Assembly: GCA_025403435.1 (NCBI GenBank)
Contig: CM046335.1
Location: forward strand, 7,630,103-7,694,102
Length of the DNA stretch: 64,000 bases
Source: Artocarpus heterophyllus
Taxonomy: Eukaryota > Streptophyta > Magnoliopsida > Rosales > Moraceae
Direction: 5' to 3'
The notes beneath the pieces are model-generated. The model was not told where the DNA came from. It ran no database searches and saw only the letters and a list, made by a program, of their open reading frames with translations. A program made the translations under genes and the position numbers. Positions 12,441 through 23,100 of this stretch are shown here, piece after piece; within the stretch, counting starts at the first letter, position 1, and every line of letters begins with the position of its first letter.

Positions 12441-13287
12441 TCGGCCACATGACTTTTCACAAGCGAAAAATATATTTTCCAAAATTGCCGTTCCTTCAAG
12501 TAACGTGGGCAAAGCTTATATCTAAGTTGTGCAATTTCCTGAAGTATCAGAAATCATCAAATCAATAATATAAAGATGTCAAAGATCACTTTGAACAAAA
12601 TATTAGCTTCAAGAAACAATTTTTATCATCCATTCACAGGAAAAAAAAAACACTCAAACCTGGACTTTGGAGAGAATAAGGATCGCTTGTCGCTCCTGCC
12701 ATTCTGAGAGATCATTCCGAACACTGCCTGAAGAATCATCGCCAAGTTTACCTCCCTCGTCGTCTGCACATCGCCAATTCCAAGCGTAATTTAGTACATT
12801 TCAAGTAAAGTACGATAATTTCACACTTAGATTCCCAAGTAAGCCAATAAGAGAGAAAATCGCTTTTAACGAAGAAAGTTTTAAGTCAAATTACCAGCTT
12901 TTATTCTTTCCCGGAGTCCAAACAGAGCACATATTACGAATTAGCTGAAAAATCAAGTAAAACCTGTTTGGCTGCTGAGAATAAACTGTTATGAAGGGGA
13001 AAAAGATTGCGAAAGTTTCAATCTTTAACATGAGTTTATACAAGTGCAGTTCTGAAGTGGCTTTCGGAATTTTCCTTGCAGTTGAGTCGGAAAATCAGCA
13101 AAGGATTACCTGGGCGAGGGAAATTCTTGAAGGTTTCTCAGGTGAAGGACTTGACGAAATCGATCAATTGCTCTGTAACACCGAAAATTTCCTCGTCGTC
13201 TTGGACGCGTTGGTCAGAGAGGTCTGGGTTTTTGGACTTTTTAGTATCCCTGAAAAAGCTGCGCCGGAAGCACGACGAACCGTCCAT
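12441..13287 (-). pseudogene. BSD-domain protein gene, interrupted and 3'-incomplete
   Basis: Three spliced exons were reconstructed on the minus strand: 13287-13110, 12763-12660 and 12538-12441, all with GT-AG borders and compatible phases (1, 0, 2). The translation starts MDGSSCFRRSFF, contains FGVTEQLIDFVKSFT, then DLSEWQERQAILILSKVQ, then the BSD core LCPRYLKERQFWKIYFSLVK. This matches plant BSD-domain proteins (BSD is a three-helix domain named after BTF2-like factors, synapse-associated proteins and DOS2-like proteins; cellular role poorly defined). Codon 50 is TGA (13140-13138), directly after FVKSFT where homologues continue. Exons downstream of KSHVAE (normally YEL...) are not found; the sequence passes into a 79-bp tandem array. 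The gene is probably dead. A sequencing error at the TGA is possible but would not explain the missing 3' exons. Confidence 0.75.
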
Positions 13288-13289
13288 TG

Positions 13290-14580
13290 GGGCCGCGATG
13301 GTCTTCACCCTCACGAAACAGGGCGTAGAAGCAACGAATCCCAGCGGAGTGCTGTTCTGGTGCTTTCCGGCCTATCGTAGTATGGCCAGTTTTACGTTTG
13401 GGGCTTGAATTTGGAGTAAATTGCATTGTTATACCCGGATTATTCTTTTTTTTATATAATACATCCTAGATTTTTAATTTTGACAAAATACACCATAAAC
13501 TTAAAAATATTGACAAGTTTGCTACTATTCATTTCTATCTTATTCTCTTTTTCACATATTGAGCTTTAATTTTTTTTTCTTAAAATGAAGAGCTCTACCT
13601 TTGGAAAAAAACTCATATGCAAATGTCGTTACAAAAACTGTCTATGCTTTTAACGCTTGTTAGTTATTTGATCTTAATTACTAATAATCTTAAAGTTTAA
13701 AGTGTAATTTATCAAGATTAAAAGTTCAATATATATTATGTAAAAAGTAAATGGTTTGAGGTTTACTACTTGAATTTGAGAAACATCTCTTTTCAGATTT
13801 TAGTTTCCATAAAAAAGTAAATGTGGATTCTAACTAAAATTTAAAACTGATACTCAGACTAATTTGCATCAATGCTTGAGTCTTGAGCGAATTATAAAGG
13901 AATTTTTTTAAATGAGGTCTTTAAATATACTAATCTTGTAGAGAGACTTGCGCCCAACTAATTTCTAACAAAATTTGATATCACCGAAGTTTTCAATTCG
14001 CTTTCTAATTCTCTCTTTTCTTTTGTATAAGGACAAGATCGCTATCTTGCTAAAACTTATTTTTTATAAATGTAACATATATTAAAGTACGGTATAACTT
14101 AAAAAGTGATAGTATGATATATATTTTTTTCAGGTATGAAATAAATAAATATATTTTTAAAATGTGACATAATATGTAATTTTTGCTAATTAATAATGAT
14201 TATAATGTCTAAATTAGATAGGGTACTAATTTTGATTCTCGTTATTCGCGTGCATTATTTATGTATGTCTAATAGGGTATTTGAAACTTTAGTTATAAGT
14301 AACGTTTTTAGTTTAAGAACTATTGTAGCATGTGAGAGCTACTATAACAACTTTTCACTTTTTACTGTAGCTTCTGAGAGCATTGTCATAGTTAAATCTG
14401 AAGGGTTAGAACTAAAATTCCAGACACTTTATAAATTTGACATTAATTTTTCATAAAAGTGACGTAAGTATCAGGCTATTCTTATAATTCATATACTATA
14501 ATTTTCATGTGATTAGGCTGGACTTTTAGTCCACTATTGATTTTAAGGAAAATGAGAAAGATAACAGATTTTTAAAATTT
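13290..14580. other. Intergenic, BSD upstream side; dispersed repeat
   Basis: No gene recognised. The segment of about 13430-13740 is a diverged copy of 37600-37950. Shared words include TTGACAAAATA and TTGAGCTTTAATTTTTT, then a TTAAAGTTTAAAGTGTA-type stretch. The rest is AT-rich with no visible structure. Confidence 0.5.
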
Positions 14581-14586
14581 TTGGAA

Positions 14587-14825
14587 GTAAATGCTAGGTT
14601 TTAAAAATATTTATAGTAAATAGCAGATTTAAGATGTAAATAATTTATTTTTAGTGTAAATAAGAATTATTAACATCGTAAATATGGGGCACATGAATTA
14701 TTTTGATCTTAAATCTATTTATTATGTAGATAAGAATTATTTACATAGTAAATAAGAGGGTAAATAAATTTTTTACACTAAATTTATTATTTACTATAAA
14801 TATTTTTAAAACCTGCTATTTATTA
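14587..14825. repeat. Foldback element / MITE
   Basis: About 240 bp bounded by inverted arms. The left arm (TTTTAAAAATATTTATAGTA, from about 14599) is the exact reverse complement of the right arm ending at about 14811, with GTAAAT or ATAAAT plus AGG outward on both sides. The interior contains two related TGTA(A/G)ATAAGAATTATT words. No target duplication is certain. It could form a hairpin if transcribed. Confidence 0.75.
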
Positions 14826-15950
14826 TAATTAATCTTGAAAAAGTTTTATTTACACACTTTTGCTGAATGTTTTATATGGGCTTTTGGCCCAATTTTGTAA
14901 ACGCACAACACTGGGAAAATTACGAGGAATGCCATTAATTTTTTGTGTAGATTGAATTATGTCAAAAAAAACTCTTGTAATTTCTATCACAATAGTTAAA
15001 AAAAGGTGATTGTATGATTGACACGTGAAATGAAATTATGTCTTAAGAGAAAAAATAGATTAAAAAATATATTAAATAAATTGATGTGAAGTATAATTCT
15101 TTTAAAATAGTTTTTGTTGTTACCAAACTTTTCAACCTAAGCTTCCTATTTATAGGAAATGTCTAACGTTCCCACAGACACCGGCACTTATACGTGGACT
15201 TTCTACCTAGTTGTCCATAGCACCTCAGTTTAGTAATATTTCACCATCAATTTCTTACCCTTCTCAGGAAAAAAAGTCTCTTTGTATTGACTTGACTTTG
15301 GGCAAGTTTCATGCTGGCATGCAAAGAAAATTGAGAACTCCTGAGTAGGTAAATGTTCTTGGTATTGATTTGATATTTAGAAATTTGCGTCCTGAGTAGG
15401 TGTTCTTTAAACTTATCCGTTGATATTTTAAACTAAAATATTTTTTTAAGGTTCGGATAAACCTAACTCTAGACACTAGTTTAGTCCTCTCTCTCTCTCT
15501 CTCTTTAAAATAGACTTCGAGTTGAATTGGAAGAAAGAGCATTGCACCTCTTGCCCTTCCAAGACTTTCTTCATAGTTCGTACAATATCTGTATTTTTTA
15601 TCAGAGTAGGTACTGCATATTTCTAAACTTTTGGTTTGGTTAAAGAAAAATAGAAAACTGACAAATTTTAATACAAAATAAAGGTTTAAAATAAAACCTT
15701 ATTGGTAAAGTGTTTCTCATAAACCCTGTAAAATTCTCCTTTTATAAACAAAAAAATAAAATTTATAGGACTTCACTTTTCTAGCAGAAATCTTTATCGA
15801 TGATATGCGGTTTAAAATTATTAGATCTAATCAAAATTTTTTTTTTTACAAATTTAAATACTAAAAGATAAATATTTATTAATGAGTTTTTTTTTTCAAT
15901 TTTCACAAGAGAAATCGTCTCTTCTCTACAGTTATGTCAATATTTATGAA
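14826..15950. other. Intergenic, nothing recognised
   Basis: AT-rich sequence with a short CT microsatellite at about 15486-15505. No open frame resembles a known protein and no repeat borders are clear. Confidence 0.5.
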
Positions 15951-15954
15951 TCAT

Positions 15955-16225
15955 CGATGGGGCGATTTTTAAAAATTACTTTTTGGGAAAAAATTTTTTG
16001 ATCAATGACCCCTTTTTTTTGGGACAATTTGGCATAAAAAAAAAGACTTTTTAAATATTAAAACGGTTTTAGTCTTTTTTTTTCATCCTGTTGAGGTTCT
16101 TTATCCTCCTACAATTATTTTTTTTATTTTTTTAAAAAAAACTTAAAAAATTTACCTATATAAAAAAACATGTTTTTTGGTTTAAAAAAATCATTTACTC
16201 AATTTAAATTTTTTTTTTTTTTGTC
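15955..16225. repeat. Dispersed repeat, copy 1
   Basis: About 270 bp homologous in the same orientation to 37085-37345. Shared words include GACATAAAAAAAA or GGCATAAAAAAAA, AAAACGGTTT, TGTTGAGGTT, and CATGTTTTTTGGTTTAAAAA. No coding content. The terminal structure is not resolved. Confidence 0.7.
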
Positions 16226-19200
16226 CCTTTCTTCAAATTCTTCGATTATGGATGGGGAAGAAAACAGGCCCGTAACTCAGGTTTGGGCTCAGGAGCCCGA
16301 CTGGTGTCGTGTGTGCTGTGTGGTGATTTTAGTTAAAAGACGTAAACCCAAACTTCCAAAAAATAAAAAAAAACAAAGACAAATAAACCACATCATAGGA
16401 TGCCCTTATATTTATGTACATTACATGTCTCTGTCACCACCGATCACTTTGGCGTGCAATTGAGACTAATGATGGGACTGACCTTTGCTTTTACCACCAC
16501 CACCACCACCTATTCCCACACCCTCCTCCAATATTTCCTCTTCTTGAACCATCAACAATCCACATGTATTGCTGTCCCTTCCAAAATACCAACCGAATTA
16601 TTGACTAAACACCCAAATTATTAATAATAATTTCTGCCAAATTTCACCTAATAAATGGCAACCTTTTGTTTATTCTTTCAATAGTGGCCACAAAACTTTG
16701 CCGGTGTGACAAGGCACTTCTCTTTGTGTTCTTTAGAACTACCATAAGGACTTTTTTTAATGATAACTTTTATTTTATTTTTATTTTATGGGTTATTATT
16801 TTTAGTTTAAACTCAAGTCCGTCTCATTTTGTTCGTGCTGTTTGACTTGGTGATAATTAATTTTAGTGATCGAGTTAACTTACCTCGGATTTATAGATCC
16901 CGTGAATAGTTTACTAAGTAAAATGCTTATTTCATCCACCAAATGAAAATAGCACAATTGTTGAAAAACTTTGAGCCATGGCACGCCAAGTACATGTGTC
17001 TATGTTTTCATCCAAAACTCCCAAAAAAAAATTGTGAAAAATTTGTATTACCGATAAATCTCGTTCACAATAATAAACCATAATTCCCATTCCTTTTATT
17101 ATTGTTGTTAGTTGTTACTTCTATATCTCTCTACACCTTGTTCAATTATGTGGTGCACACGGATGCATGAAAAGAGTGATTGGAGGAAGTGGGGGCCGTT
17201 TTGACAGGACATGTATGAAAGGTGTTTGGATTTAAGTCTATAAGACCGTCTGTATTCTGAGTTAATTTCTGTTTATGGCATAACCTTATATAAGGCCTCA
17301 TAATGCAACTAAGATCCGCCCTATATTATTAAACATATGTTCATGTATAATCGTGTGGTTAGTTTTTGGTTGTTTATAATCTATAAATCTAGATGTCAAG
17401 TTTATATATCGTTACGAAAATAATGCGATAAAAATAAAAAATAAGAACACACATAAATTTACGTAGAAACTTAAGACGGAAAACCTATGGATAGAAGAGA
17501 AAAAAATCACTAAAATAATAATAAAAAAAAGATTAAAAGGCAACAGCGATTAGGGAGACTAAAAGTCAATAATACCAAATCCTGCTGTAATATATCATAT
17601 ATAGGCATAAACAATACCTTAATATATGATAGAACCTAATGAGCCCAAAACATAAACTAAACGGCTTAAAACAAAAAGGCCATAGATCTCATAAAAAATC
17701 TTATGTTTATTCTTTTATCACAATTGTAGCACCGTCAGCTTTTCGAGTCGGATCAAACTGAATTCGAATCACCATACTCTAAACATATATATATATATAT
17801 ATATATATAAATGATGTTATGTATCTGACCATTTCCCTTTTTTTTTTTAATCACAATAAAACAAAAATGTTGATACTTGAAAAATATTCCAAAAACTTTA
17901 CAAAGGCACTCTTCTTGCAAGCAGTACTTATGGCCATTACCTTGGGGGTCCAGTTAAGGTTAGCCCTTTCATGCATCCTCCTGTCCATGACTATAGCATG
18001 CACAAGAATATAACGCGGCTTTTTCGAACTTTTGACTTCAACGAAAGAATTTTTTGTTTCGTAGAGGGATCGTAGACGGTGGAGCAAGGTCTTGTTCTGG
18101 AAGATATCATAATATGTGCAATTATAGGTGGTGGGACCATAGGCCCCACAAAATTAATAAGACTAATATGACCCCACAAGGGGGTGGTGGCAATCATAAA
18201 TCATAAAATCATCGGAAGTGGCCACCTCTCTCTCTATCCATTGTTTTGATTGTTCTATCCTCTTTTTGACCTTTCCTTTGTTTGCTTTCACTCACGTAGA
18301 AAGGGGGGAGAATTTGCAAAAACAATAAGAAAATTTACTTTTCTCTTGAAAATAACTAGTGATTTTGAGAGCTTTCTTTGTTTTATTACTATTTTTTTTG
18401 GAAGCTTTTATTACTACTTTTTAGGTGTTCACATTCTGTTGCTGCGTTTTTCTATTGGGGTTTTAATTTTATTAATTAGGAAATAGATAATCTCATATTT
18501 ATGAAATTTGGGTAGTCTGCCAAAGAAATAAAGAGGGCAAAACCCTTAAATGTTGGCTGATTTGACTTTATTGGTGCTAAATGGAAATGTTTGCACATTG
18601 TCTTATTTTTTGCTTACATAAGAATCTCATTAAACTCCAGCACCTTGATTATTGGAAAAACAAAAATTCTTGGATTTCTGTCTTCGTGGTCATCAAACAT
18701 TAAATTTAGAGTTGAGCAAAAGCAACCATAGAAAAAGGAAGTTTTTTCAATGGATATGTAGACCATGCATGTATGCAAAATAAAAGCTACTTTATGAACC
18801 TTTTAATTGATCTTCAAAGGTTTCATTTTTTATCAAGAAAAAAAAAGAGAAGAAAATCTTCAAAAGGGTGCTCACATAAATCTCAAAAAACGCTTGGCGT
18901 GAAAACGTAAATATTAGAAATTTATGGTAAAAAACCTCAACTTATTTCTCTTCACCGTTATGCGGTGCAAAAGGTAAAATATGTCAAAGATGTCAAACTA
19001 AATAACCAACCTTTTTCCCGCTTTGTTGCCCTGTTCCTGATTGGAGTTTTGACTTTTCCGTAAACAAAGTTGGAAAACCCCTCCTTTCTTTTCGCCCCTT
19101 TTCTTGCAATTTTTTTTTTTTTTTGGGATAAAGTTCTTTCCTTCAAAGAAAAGTTGAATCCATTGATTTTGGTCTTTCTTTTTTGTGTGTATCTGTTTAA

Positions 19201-19400
19201 AATAACAATAATAACGAGAGTAAGAAAAACAGCCACACATAGAGAGAGTCTTAGGGATTTTGAAAGATTTGAAGTGTGATATTACATATTATTATAGCAA
19301 CTCAAAAGAAAAAAAAAAGGCAGAAAAGGATGACCCACAATTGAGGCCCATTTCTTTGGCAAATTACAATCTATTGGTTTGAACACACTCTTCTTACCTG
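16226..19400. other. Intergenic, upstream of the NPH3-like gene
   Basis: No gene recognised. About 17380-17760 resembles the interior or LTR of copia-type elements (TTTACGTAGAAACTTAAG, then AGCACCGTCAGCTTTTCGAG), but only by general similarity. A TA microsatellite lies at 17787-17808. The remainder is AT-rich. The segment nearest 19400 presumably holds the promoter of the NPH3-like gene; no TATA box could be assigned with confidence. Confidence 0.45.
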
Positions 19401-19459
19401 CTTGATGACAATGGCCAAAGAGCTCATCAACACCAACATTTCCAGCTGGGTCTTTTTTT

Positions 19460-19594
19460 CTGTGTCTCTCTCTTCCTCTTTCTCTTTCTCTCTCTTCCAG
19501 TTCAGTCTCTCAAGTCTCCATTTCACTGTCCTTTTTATTCTCTTCCTTCATATTCCATTTTCTCTCTCTTGGGCTTCTCTCTCCTCTCTCTCTC
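19460..19594 (+). promoter_or_regulatory. CT-rich leader of the NPH3-like gene
   Basis: Pyrimidine-rich tract (many TCTCTC and TTCC units) that ends at the start codon at 19595, as is common in plant 5' untranslated regions. An upstream ATG (19402) opens a 92-codon frame that overlaps the main start in another frame. It would matter only if the transcript begins upstream of it, which cannot be judged here. Confidence 0.5.
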
Positions 19595-22500
19595 ATGGAC
19601 CGAAGCGAAAAGCATCAGCATCAGCAGCAGCAGCAGCAACAACTCTCTCTCGCCAAGAGCTCGCGGCAGCGTTGCAGTGAATGGTTTGTTTCATGCTTTT
19701 ATACTATAATCCACTATAAACATTCGTGAGCTTCTGATTGTGTAATTCTTGAGTGTTTTTTTTTTTTTTTTTGAATTTTTAAATTCAATGTATATTGAGA
19801 CTTGGGAATCAGAATGCTTGTTGTTATTTGTTTTTTTTTTTAATTAATTTCTGAAAATTGAAAGCATTTCTTGTGTGAGTAATTTGTGACTATTGTTTTT
19901 AGGATCTTCCGGGATGTTCCAAGCGACATTACCTTGGAAGTGAGTGGAGGTACATTCTCATTGCACAAGGTAAATTCTTCCTATGCTTTGTTTTCATTCC
20001 TTTTCTTTATTTTTTTGAATTTAAATTTTCTCTTTTGCTTCTTGGAAAAACATGAAGTCTTGTGAGCTTCTCTCTTATTCTCTTTGACCCCTGCCTTTTG
20101 CTAGTTTAGACGCTCAGTGCAATATACAAGACTTGATTTAATTAGCCTTATCTTCTTCATTGTGGAACAATAAACTATTAAATTATGTGGATTTAATTGC
20201 ATAACTTGTTCCCTCTGTGCATGTATCTAGTTTATTCTTCGTTGGCCATTTCTGCTACAAAATAGTTAGATATACTTATCTTGATCTAAGAACTAAATTT
20301 CACTAAAACTAAACTAGAGGATTGTTTATTTTATACTACTCGTAGATGTCTCAAATGCTGACCTTTTCTAGCATGTTCTGATTCATCGCTTATTCAAATG
20401 AAAGAACGAAAAAAAAAAAAAAAAACATTTGATGATCACCTGATAATTTCTTTCATTGAATTGAAGTTCCCTCTTGTCTCTCGGAGTGGCCGAATCCGAA
20501 GGCTAGTGGCGGAATACAGGGATTCCGACGTCTCAAGGGTGGAGCTCCTAAATCTACCAGGTGGGGCCGAGACATTCGAGCTGGCAGCCAAGTTCTGCTA
20601 CGGAATCAACTTTGAAATCACCTCGTTGAACGTGGCGCAGCTCTGCTGCGTGTCCGATTACCTCGAGATGACCGAGGAGTACTCGAAGGACAACCTCGGA
20701 TCCAGAGCGGAAGAGTACCTGGAGAGCATCGTCTGCAAGAACCTAGAGATGTGCGTCGAGGTTCTTCAGCAATGCGAGAACTTGCTTCCCCTCGCCGACG
20801 AGCTCAAAATCGTCAGCCGATGCATAGACGCAATAGCCTCGAAGGCCTGCGCCGAGCAGATCGCCTCGAGCTTCTCGAGATTGGAGTATAGCAGCTCGGG
20901 AAGGCTCCACATGAACAGGCAGGCGAAATGCGAGGGCGATTGGTGGATAGAAGACCTCTCGGTTCTCCGAATCGACTTGTATCAAAGAGTCATAACGGCG
21001 ATGAAATGCCGCGGCGTTAGGCCGGAAAGCATTGGGGCTTCGCTAGTGAATTATGCTCAGAAGGAGCTGACGAAAAAATCCAGCTCATGGAATCCTTCAA
21101 GCCAGACTAAGGTTGACGTGATTTCGAGCTCGAACGAACACGAGAAGCTAGTGGTTGAGGCCATCGTCGGGCTCTTACCGGTCGAGAAACTTGCTGTCCC
21201 GATAAGTTTCCTCTTCGGGCTTCTACGGAGCGCGGTGATGCTGGATTGCACCATTGCTTGTAGGCTTGATTTGGAGAGGAGGATAGGGTCACAGTTGGAC
21301 ATTGCCACTCTTGATGATCTTCTGATACCGTCTTTTCGGCACGCAGGTGACACTCTGTTCGATGTCGACACGGTGCATAGGATTTTAGTGAATTTTTCTC
21401 AGCAGGATGACAGTGAAGAGGACATGGAGGATGCCTCTGTTTTCGAATCCGATGGCCCTCACTCGCCTTCCCAGTCTGCTCTGTTTAAGGTTGCGAAACT
21501 GGTGGACAATTACCTTGCGGAAATCGCGCCGGATGCGAACCTCAAGCTTCCTAAATTCATGGTCATTGCAGACACTTTGCCGGCTCATGCACGAACCAGT
21601 TCATGATGGGTTGTACCGAGCCATTGACATATACCTCAAAGTACGTCTCTTTTTTTATCATTCCTTGCAGTTTTGGTTCCATATTTTAGTAAATGGTTCT
21701 GAAAGTATTGTTGTTTCTGCTTATAAAAAAGAGAGGAGCTAATTCCACCAAGTTTTCAGAAAATTTAACCATGTCTCAACTTTTTTTTTTTTTTGGTCAT
21801 TTTTTTAATTACAAAACTAAGGGTGGTGCTTTGAACTCAATCGGATGTACAGTCCTCTAGATTATGTCTATAACATACTAATTAGTTGTATTTTTTTACT
21901 TGAAAATGAAATGAAAAAAGAACAATATCATCTCTAAATAAAATTATAGGCAATATATGGATTTTTGTACGAGACCATAAGTTTCAAAGGTAATTTACAA
22001 ATTAGAGTAAAAGGCAGAATTAATAGAGATTTTGGTGATAATATCTGTCAATAATAATGATGCATAATTTTTTATTTTTCACTAGAATAGTATTACATTT
22101 TCACCACTAGTCACATATTAACAAACGTGTGACAGTATAACAGTAATGTTTCGAAGCAAAAAAAATTGAGCTATATTATGGTCCTATAATTACTCCTATG
22201 CCATACTTACAATGGCTGTCAATAGCACACCAATGTTGATATTTTGTTCCTGTCACGCCGTATATAATAGTTAATACATGGCTCAGGTTAATTCGGAGTG
22301 CATTGGACAATGTAATTAGAACGAAAAATCAGAACAAATTTACTGTATGCATGTAAAAATTTTACATTATAACTTATTAATGTAAACAAATTTATTGTAA
22401 CATGTGAAAACTTTACACTGTAGCAGTTGAAACTATATCATTAGAACGAAGCCTAGGTTTCAAAAGAATCAACTTATATTATACAACAAACAATTTGGTC

Positions 22501-23100
22501 TTTAACTCATGTATATATATATATATATATATCTATCTTGAACAGGCGCATCAAAACTTGTCCGAGACAGACAGAAAGAAGCTGTGCAAACTGATAGATT
22601 TCCAGAAGCTCTCGCAGGAGGCGGGCGCGCATGCGGCACAGAACGAGCGCCTCCCTCTGCAGTCAATAGTGCAGGTCCTCTACTTCGAGCAGATCAGGCT
22701 GCGAAACTCCCTCTGCAGCTCCTACGGCGGCGGCGGCGACGACGACGTGGACCCCAAGCCCATCAACATCCACCAGTCGTGGCGGATCACCAGCGGCGCG
22801 CTGAGCGCCACCATGTCGCCCCGCGACAACTACGCGTCGCTGCGGAGGGAGAACCGGGAGCTGAAGCTGGAGCTGGCGCGGCTGCGGATGCGGCTCAACG
22901 ACCTCGAAAGAGAGCACGTGTGCATGAAGAGGGACATGGAGAAGTCCAACTCTAGGAAGTTCATGGCTTCTTTCTCTAGGAAGATTGGTAAGCTCAGTTT
23001 CTTTGGCCATAGTTCTTCCAGGGGATCCAGCTCTCCTTCCAAGCAATCCTATAGGACTGATTCTAAGGTCATTGAGAGAACATGTGCATCTACAGATTAG
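19595..23100 (+). CDS. NPH3/RPT2-like BTB/POZ protein (one apparent frameshift)
   Basis: Four coding exons: 19595-19683, 19903-19969, 20467-21640 and 22546-23100. Expected product is about 627 residues, close to Arabidopsis At1g03010-type members. Order: a short N-terminus with a CAG-encoded glutamine run; EWIFRDVPSD and the BTB fold (about residues 30-130, LPGGAETFELAAKFCYG); the NPH3 domain (DWWIEDLSVLRIDLYQRVI to SIVQVLYFEQIRLR); and a C-terminal coiled coil (RRENRELKLELARLRMRL). The family provides substrate adaptors for CUL3 ubiquitin ligases in phototropin and auxin-transport signalling at the plasma membrane; the partner is unknown here. Exon 3 is 1174 nt where 1173 is expected. After LPAHART an extra base (about 21597-21598) shifts the frame to a TGA at 21604, although the next codons still read VHDGLYRAIDIYLK in the shifted frame. 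It is either an assembly error or a real null allele. Confidence 0.9.
21604..21606 (+). other. Premature TGA caused by 1-nt insertion
   Basis: Read without correction, exon 3 ends PAHARTSS then TGA. Removing one base from ACCAGTT restores the conserved VHDGLYRAIDIYLK and the phase into exon 4. Confidence 0.85.
22509..22532. repeat. (TA)n in last intron of NPH3-like gene
   Basis: TA repeat about 13 bp before the exon 4 acceptor (AACAG at 22541-22545), where it replaces much of the polypyrimidine tract. Confidence 0.85.

Noticed and set aside
13241..13426. 61-codon minus frame overlapping BSD exon 1
   Set aside because: Different frame from the recognisable BSD sequence; no conserved motif.
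16170..16463. 97-codon frame with MDGEENRPVTQVWAQEPDW
   Set aside because: Begins in a dispersed repeat and has no family resemblance or splice context.
20743..21588. Several antisense open frames over NPH3 exon 3
   Set aside because: Shadows of a long GC-biased coding exon; only the plus strand gives the NPH3 domain and working splice sites.
22584..23046. Arg- and Pro-rich alternative frames in the last NPH3 exon
   Set aside because: Out-of-frame readings of the same exon; the coiled coil and conserved motifs are in the 22546 frame.
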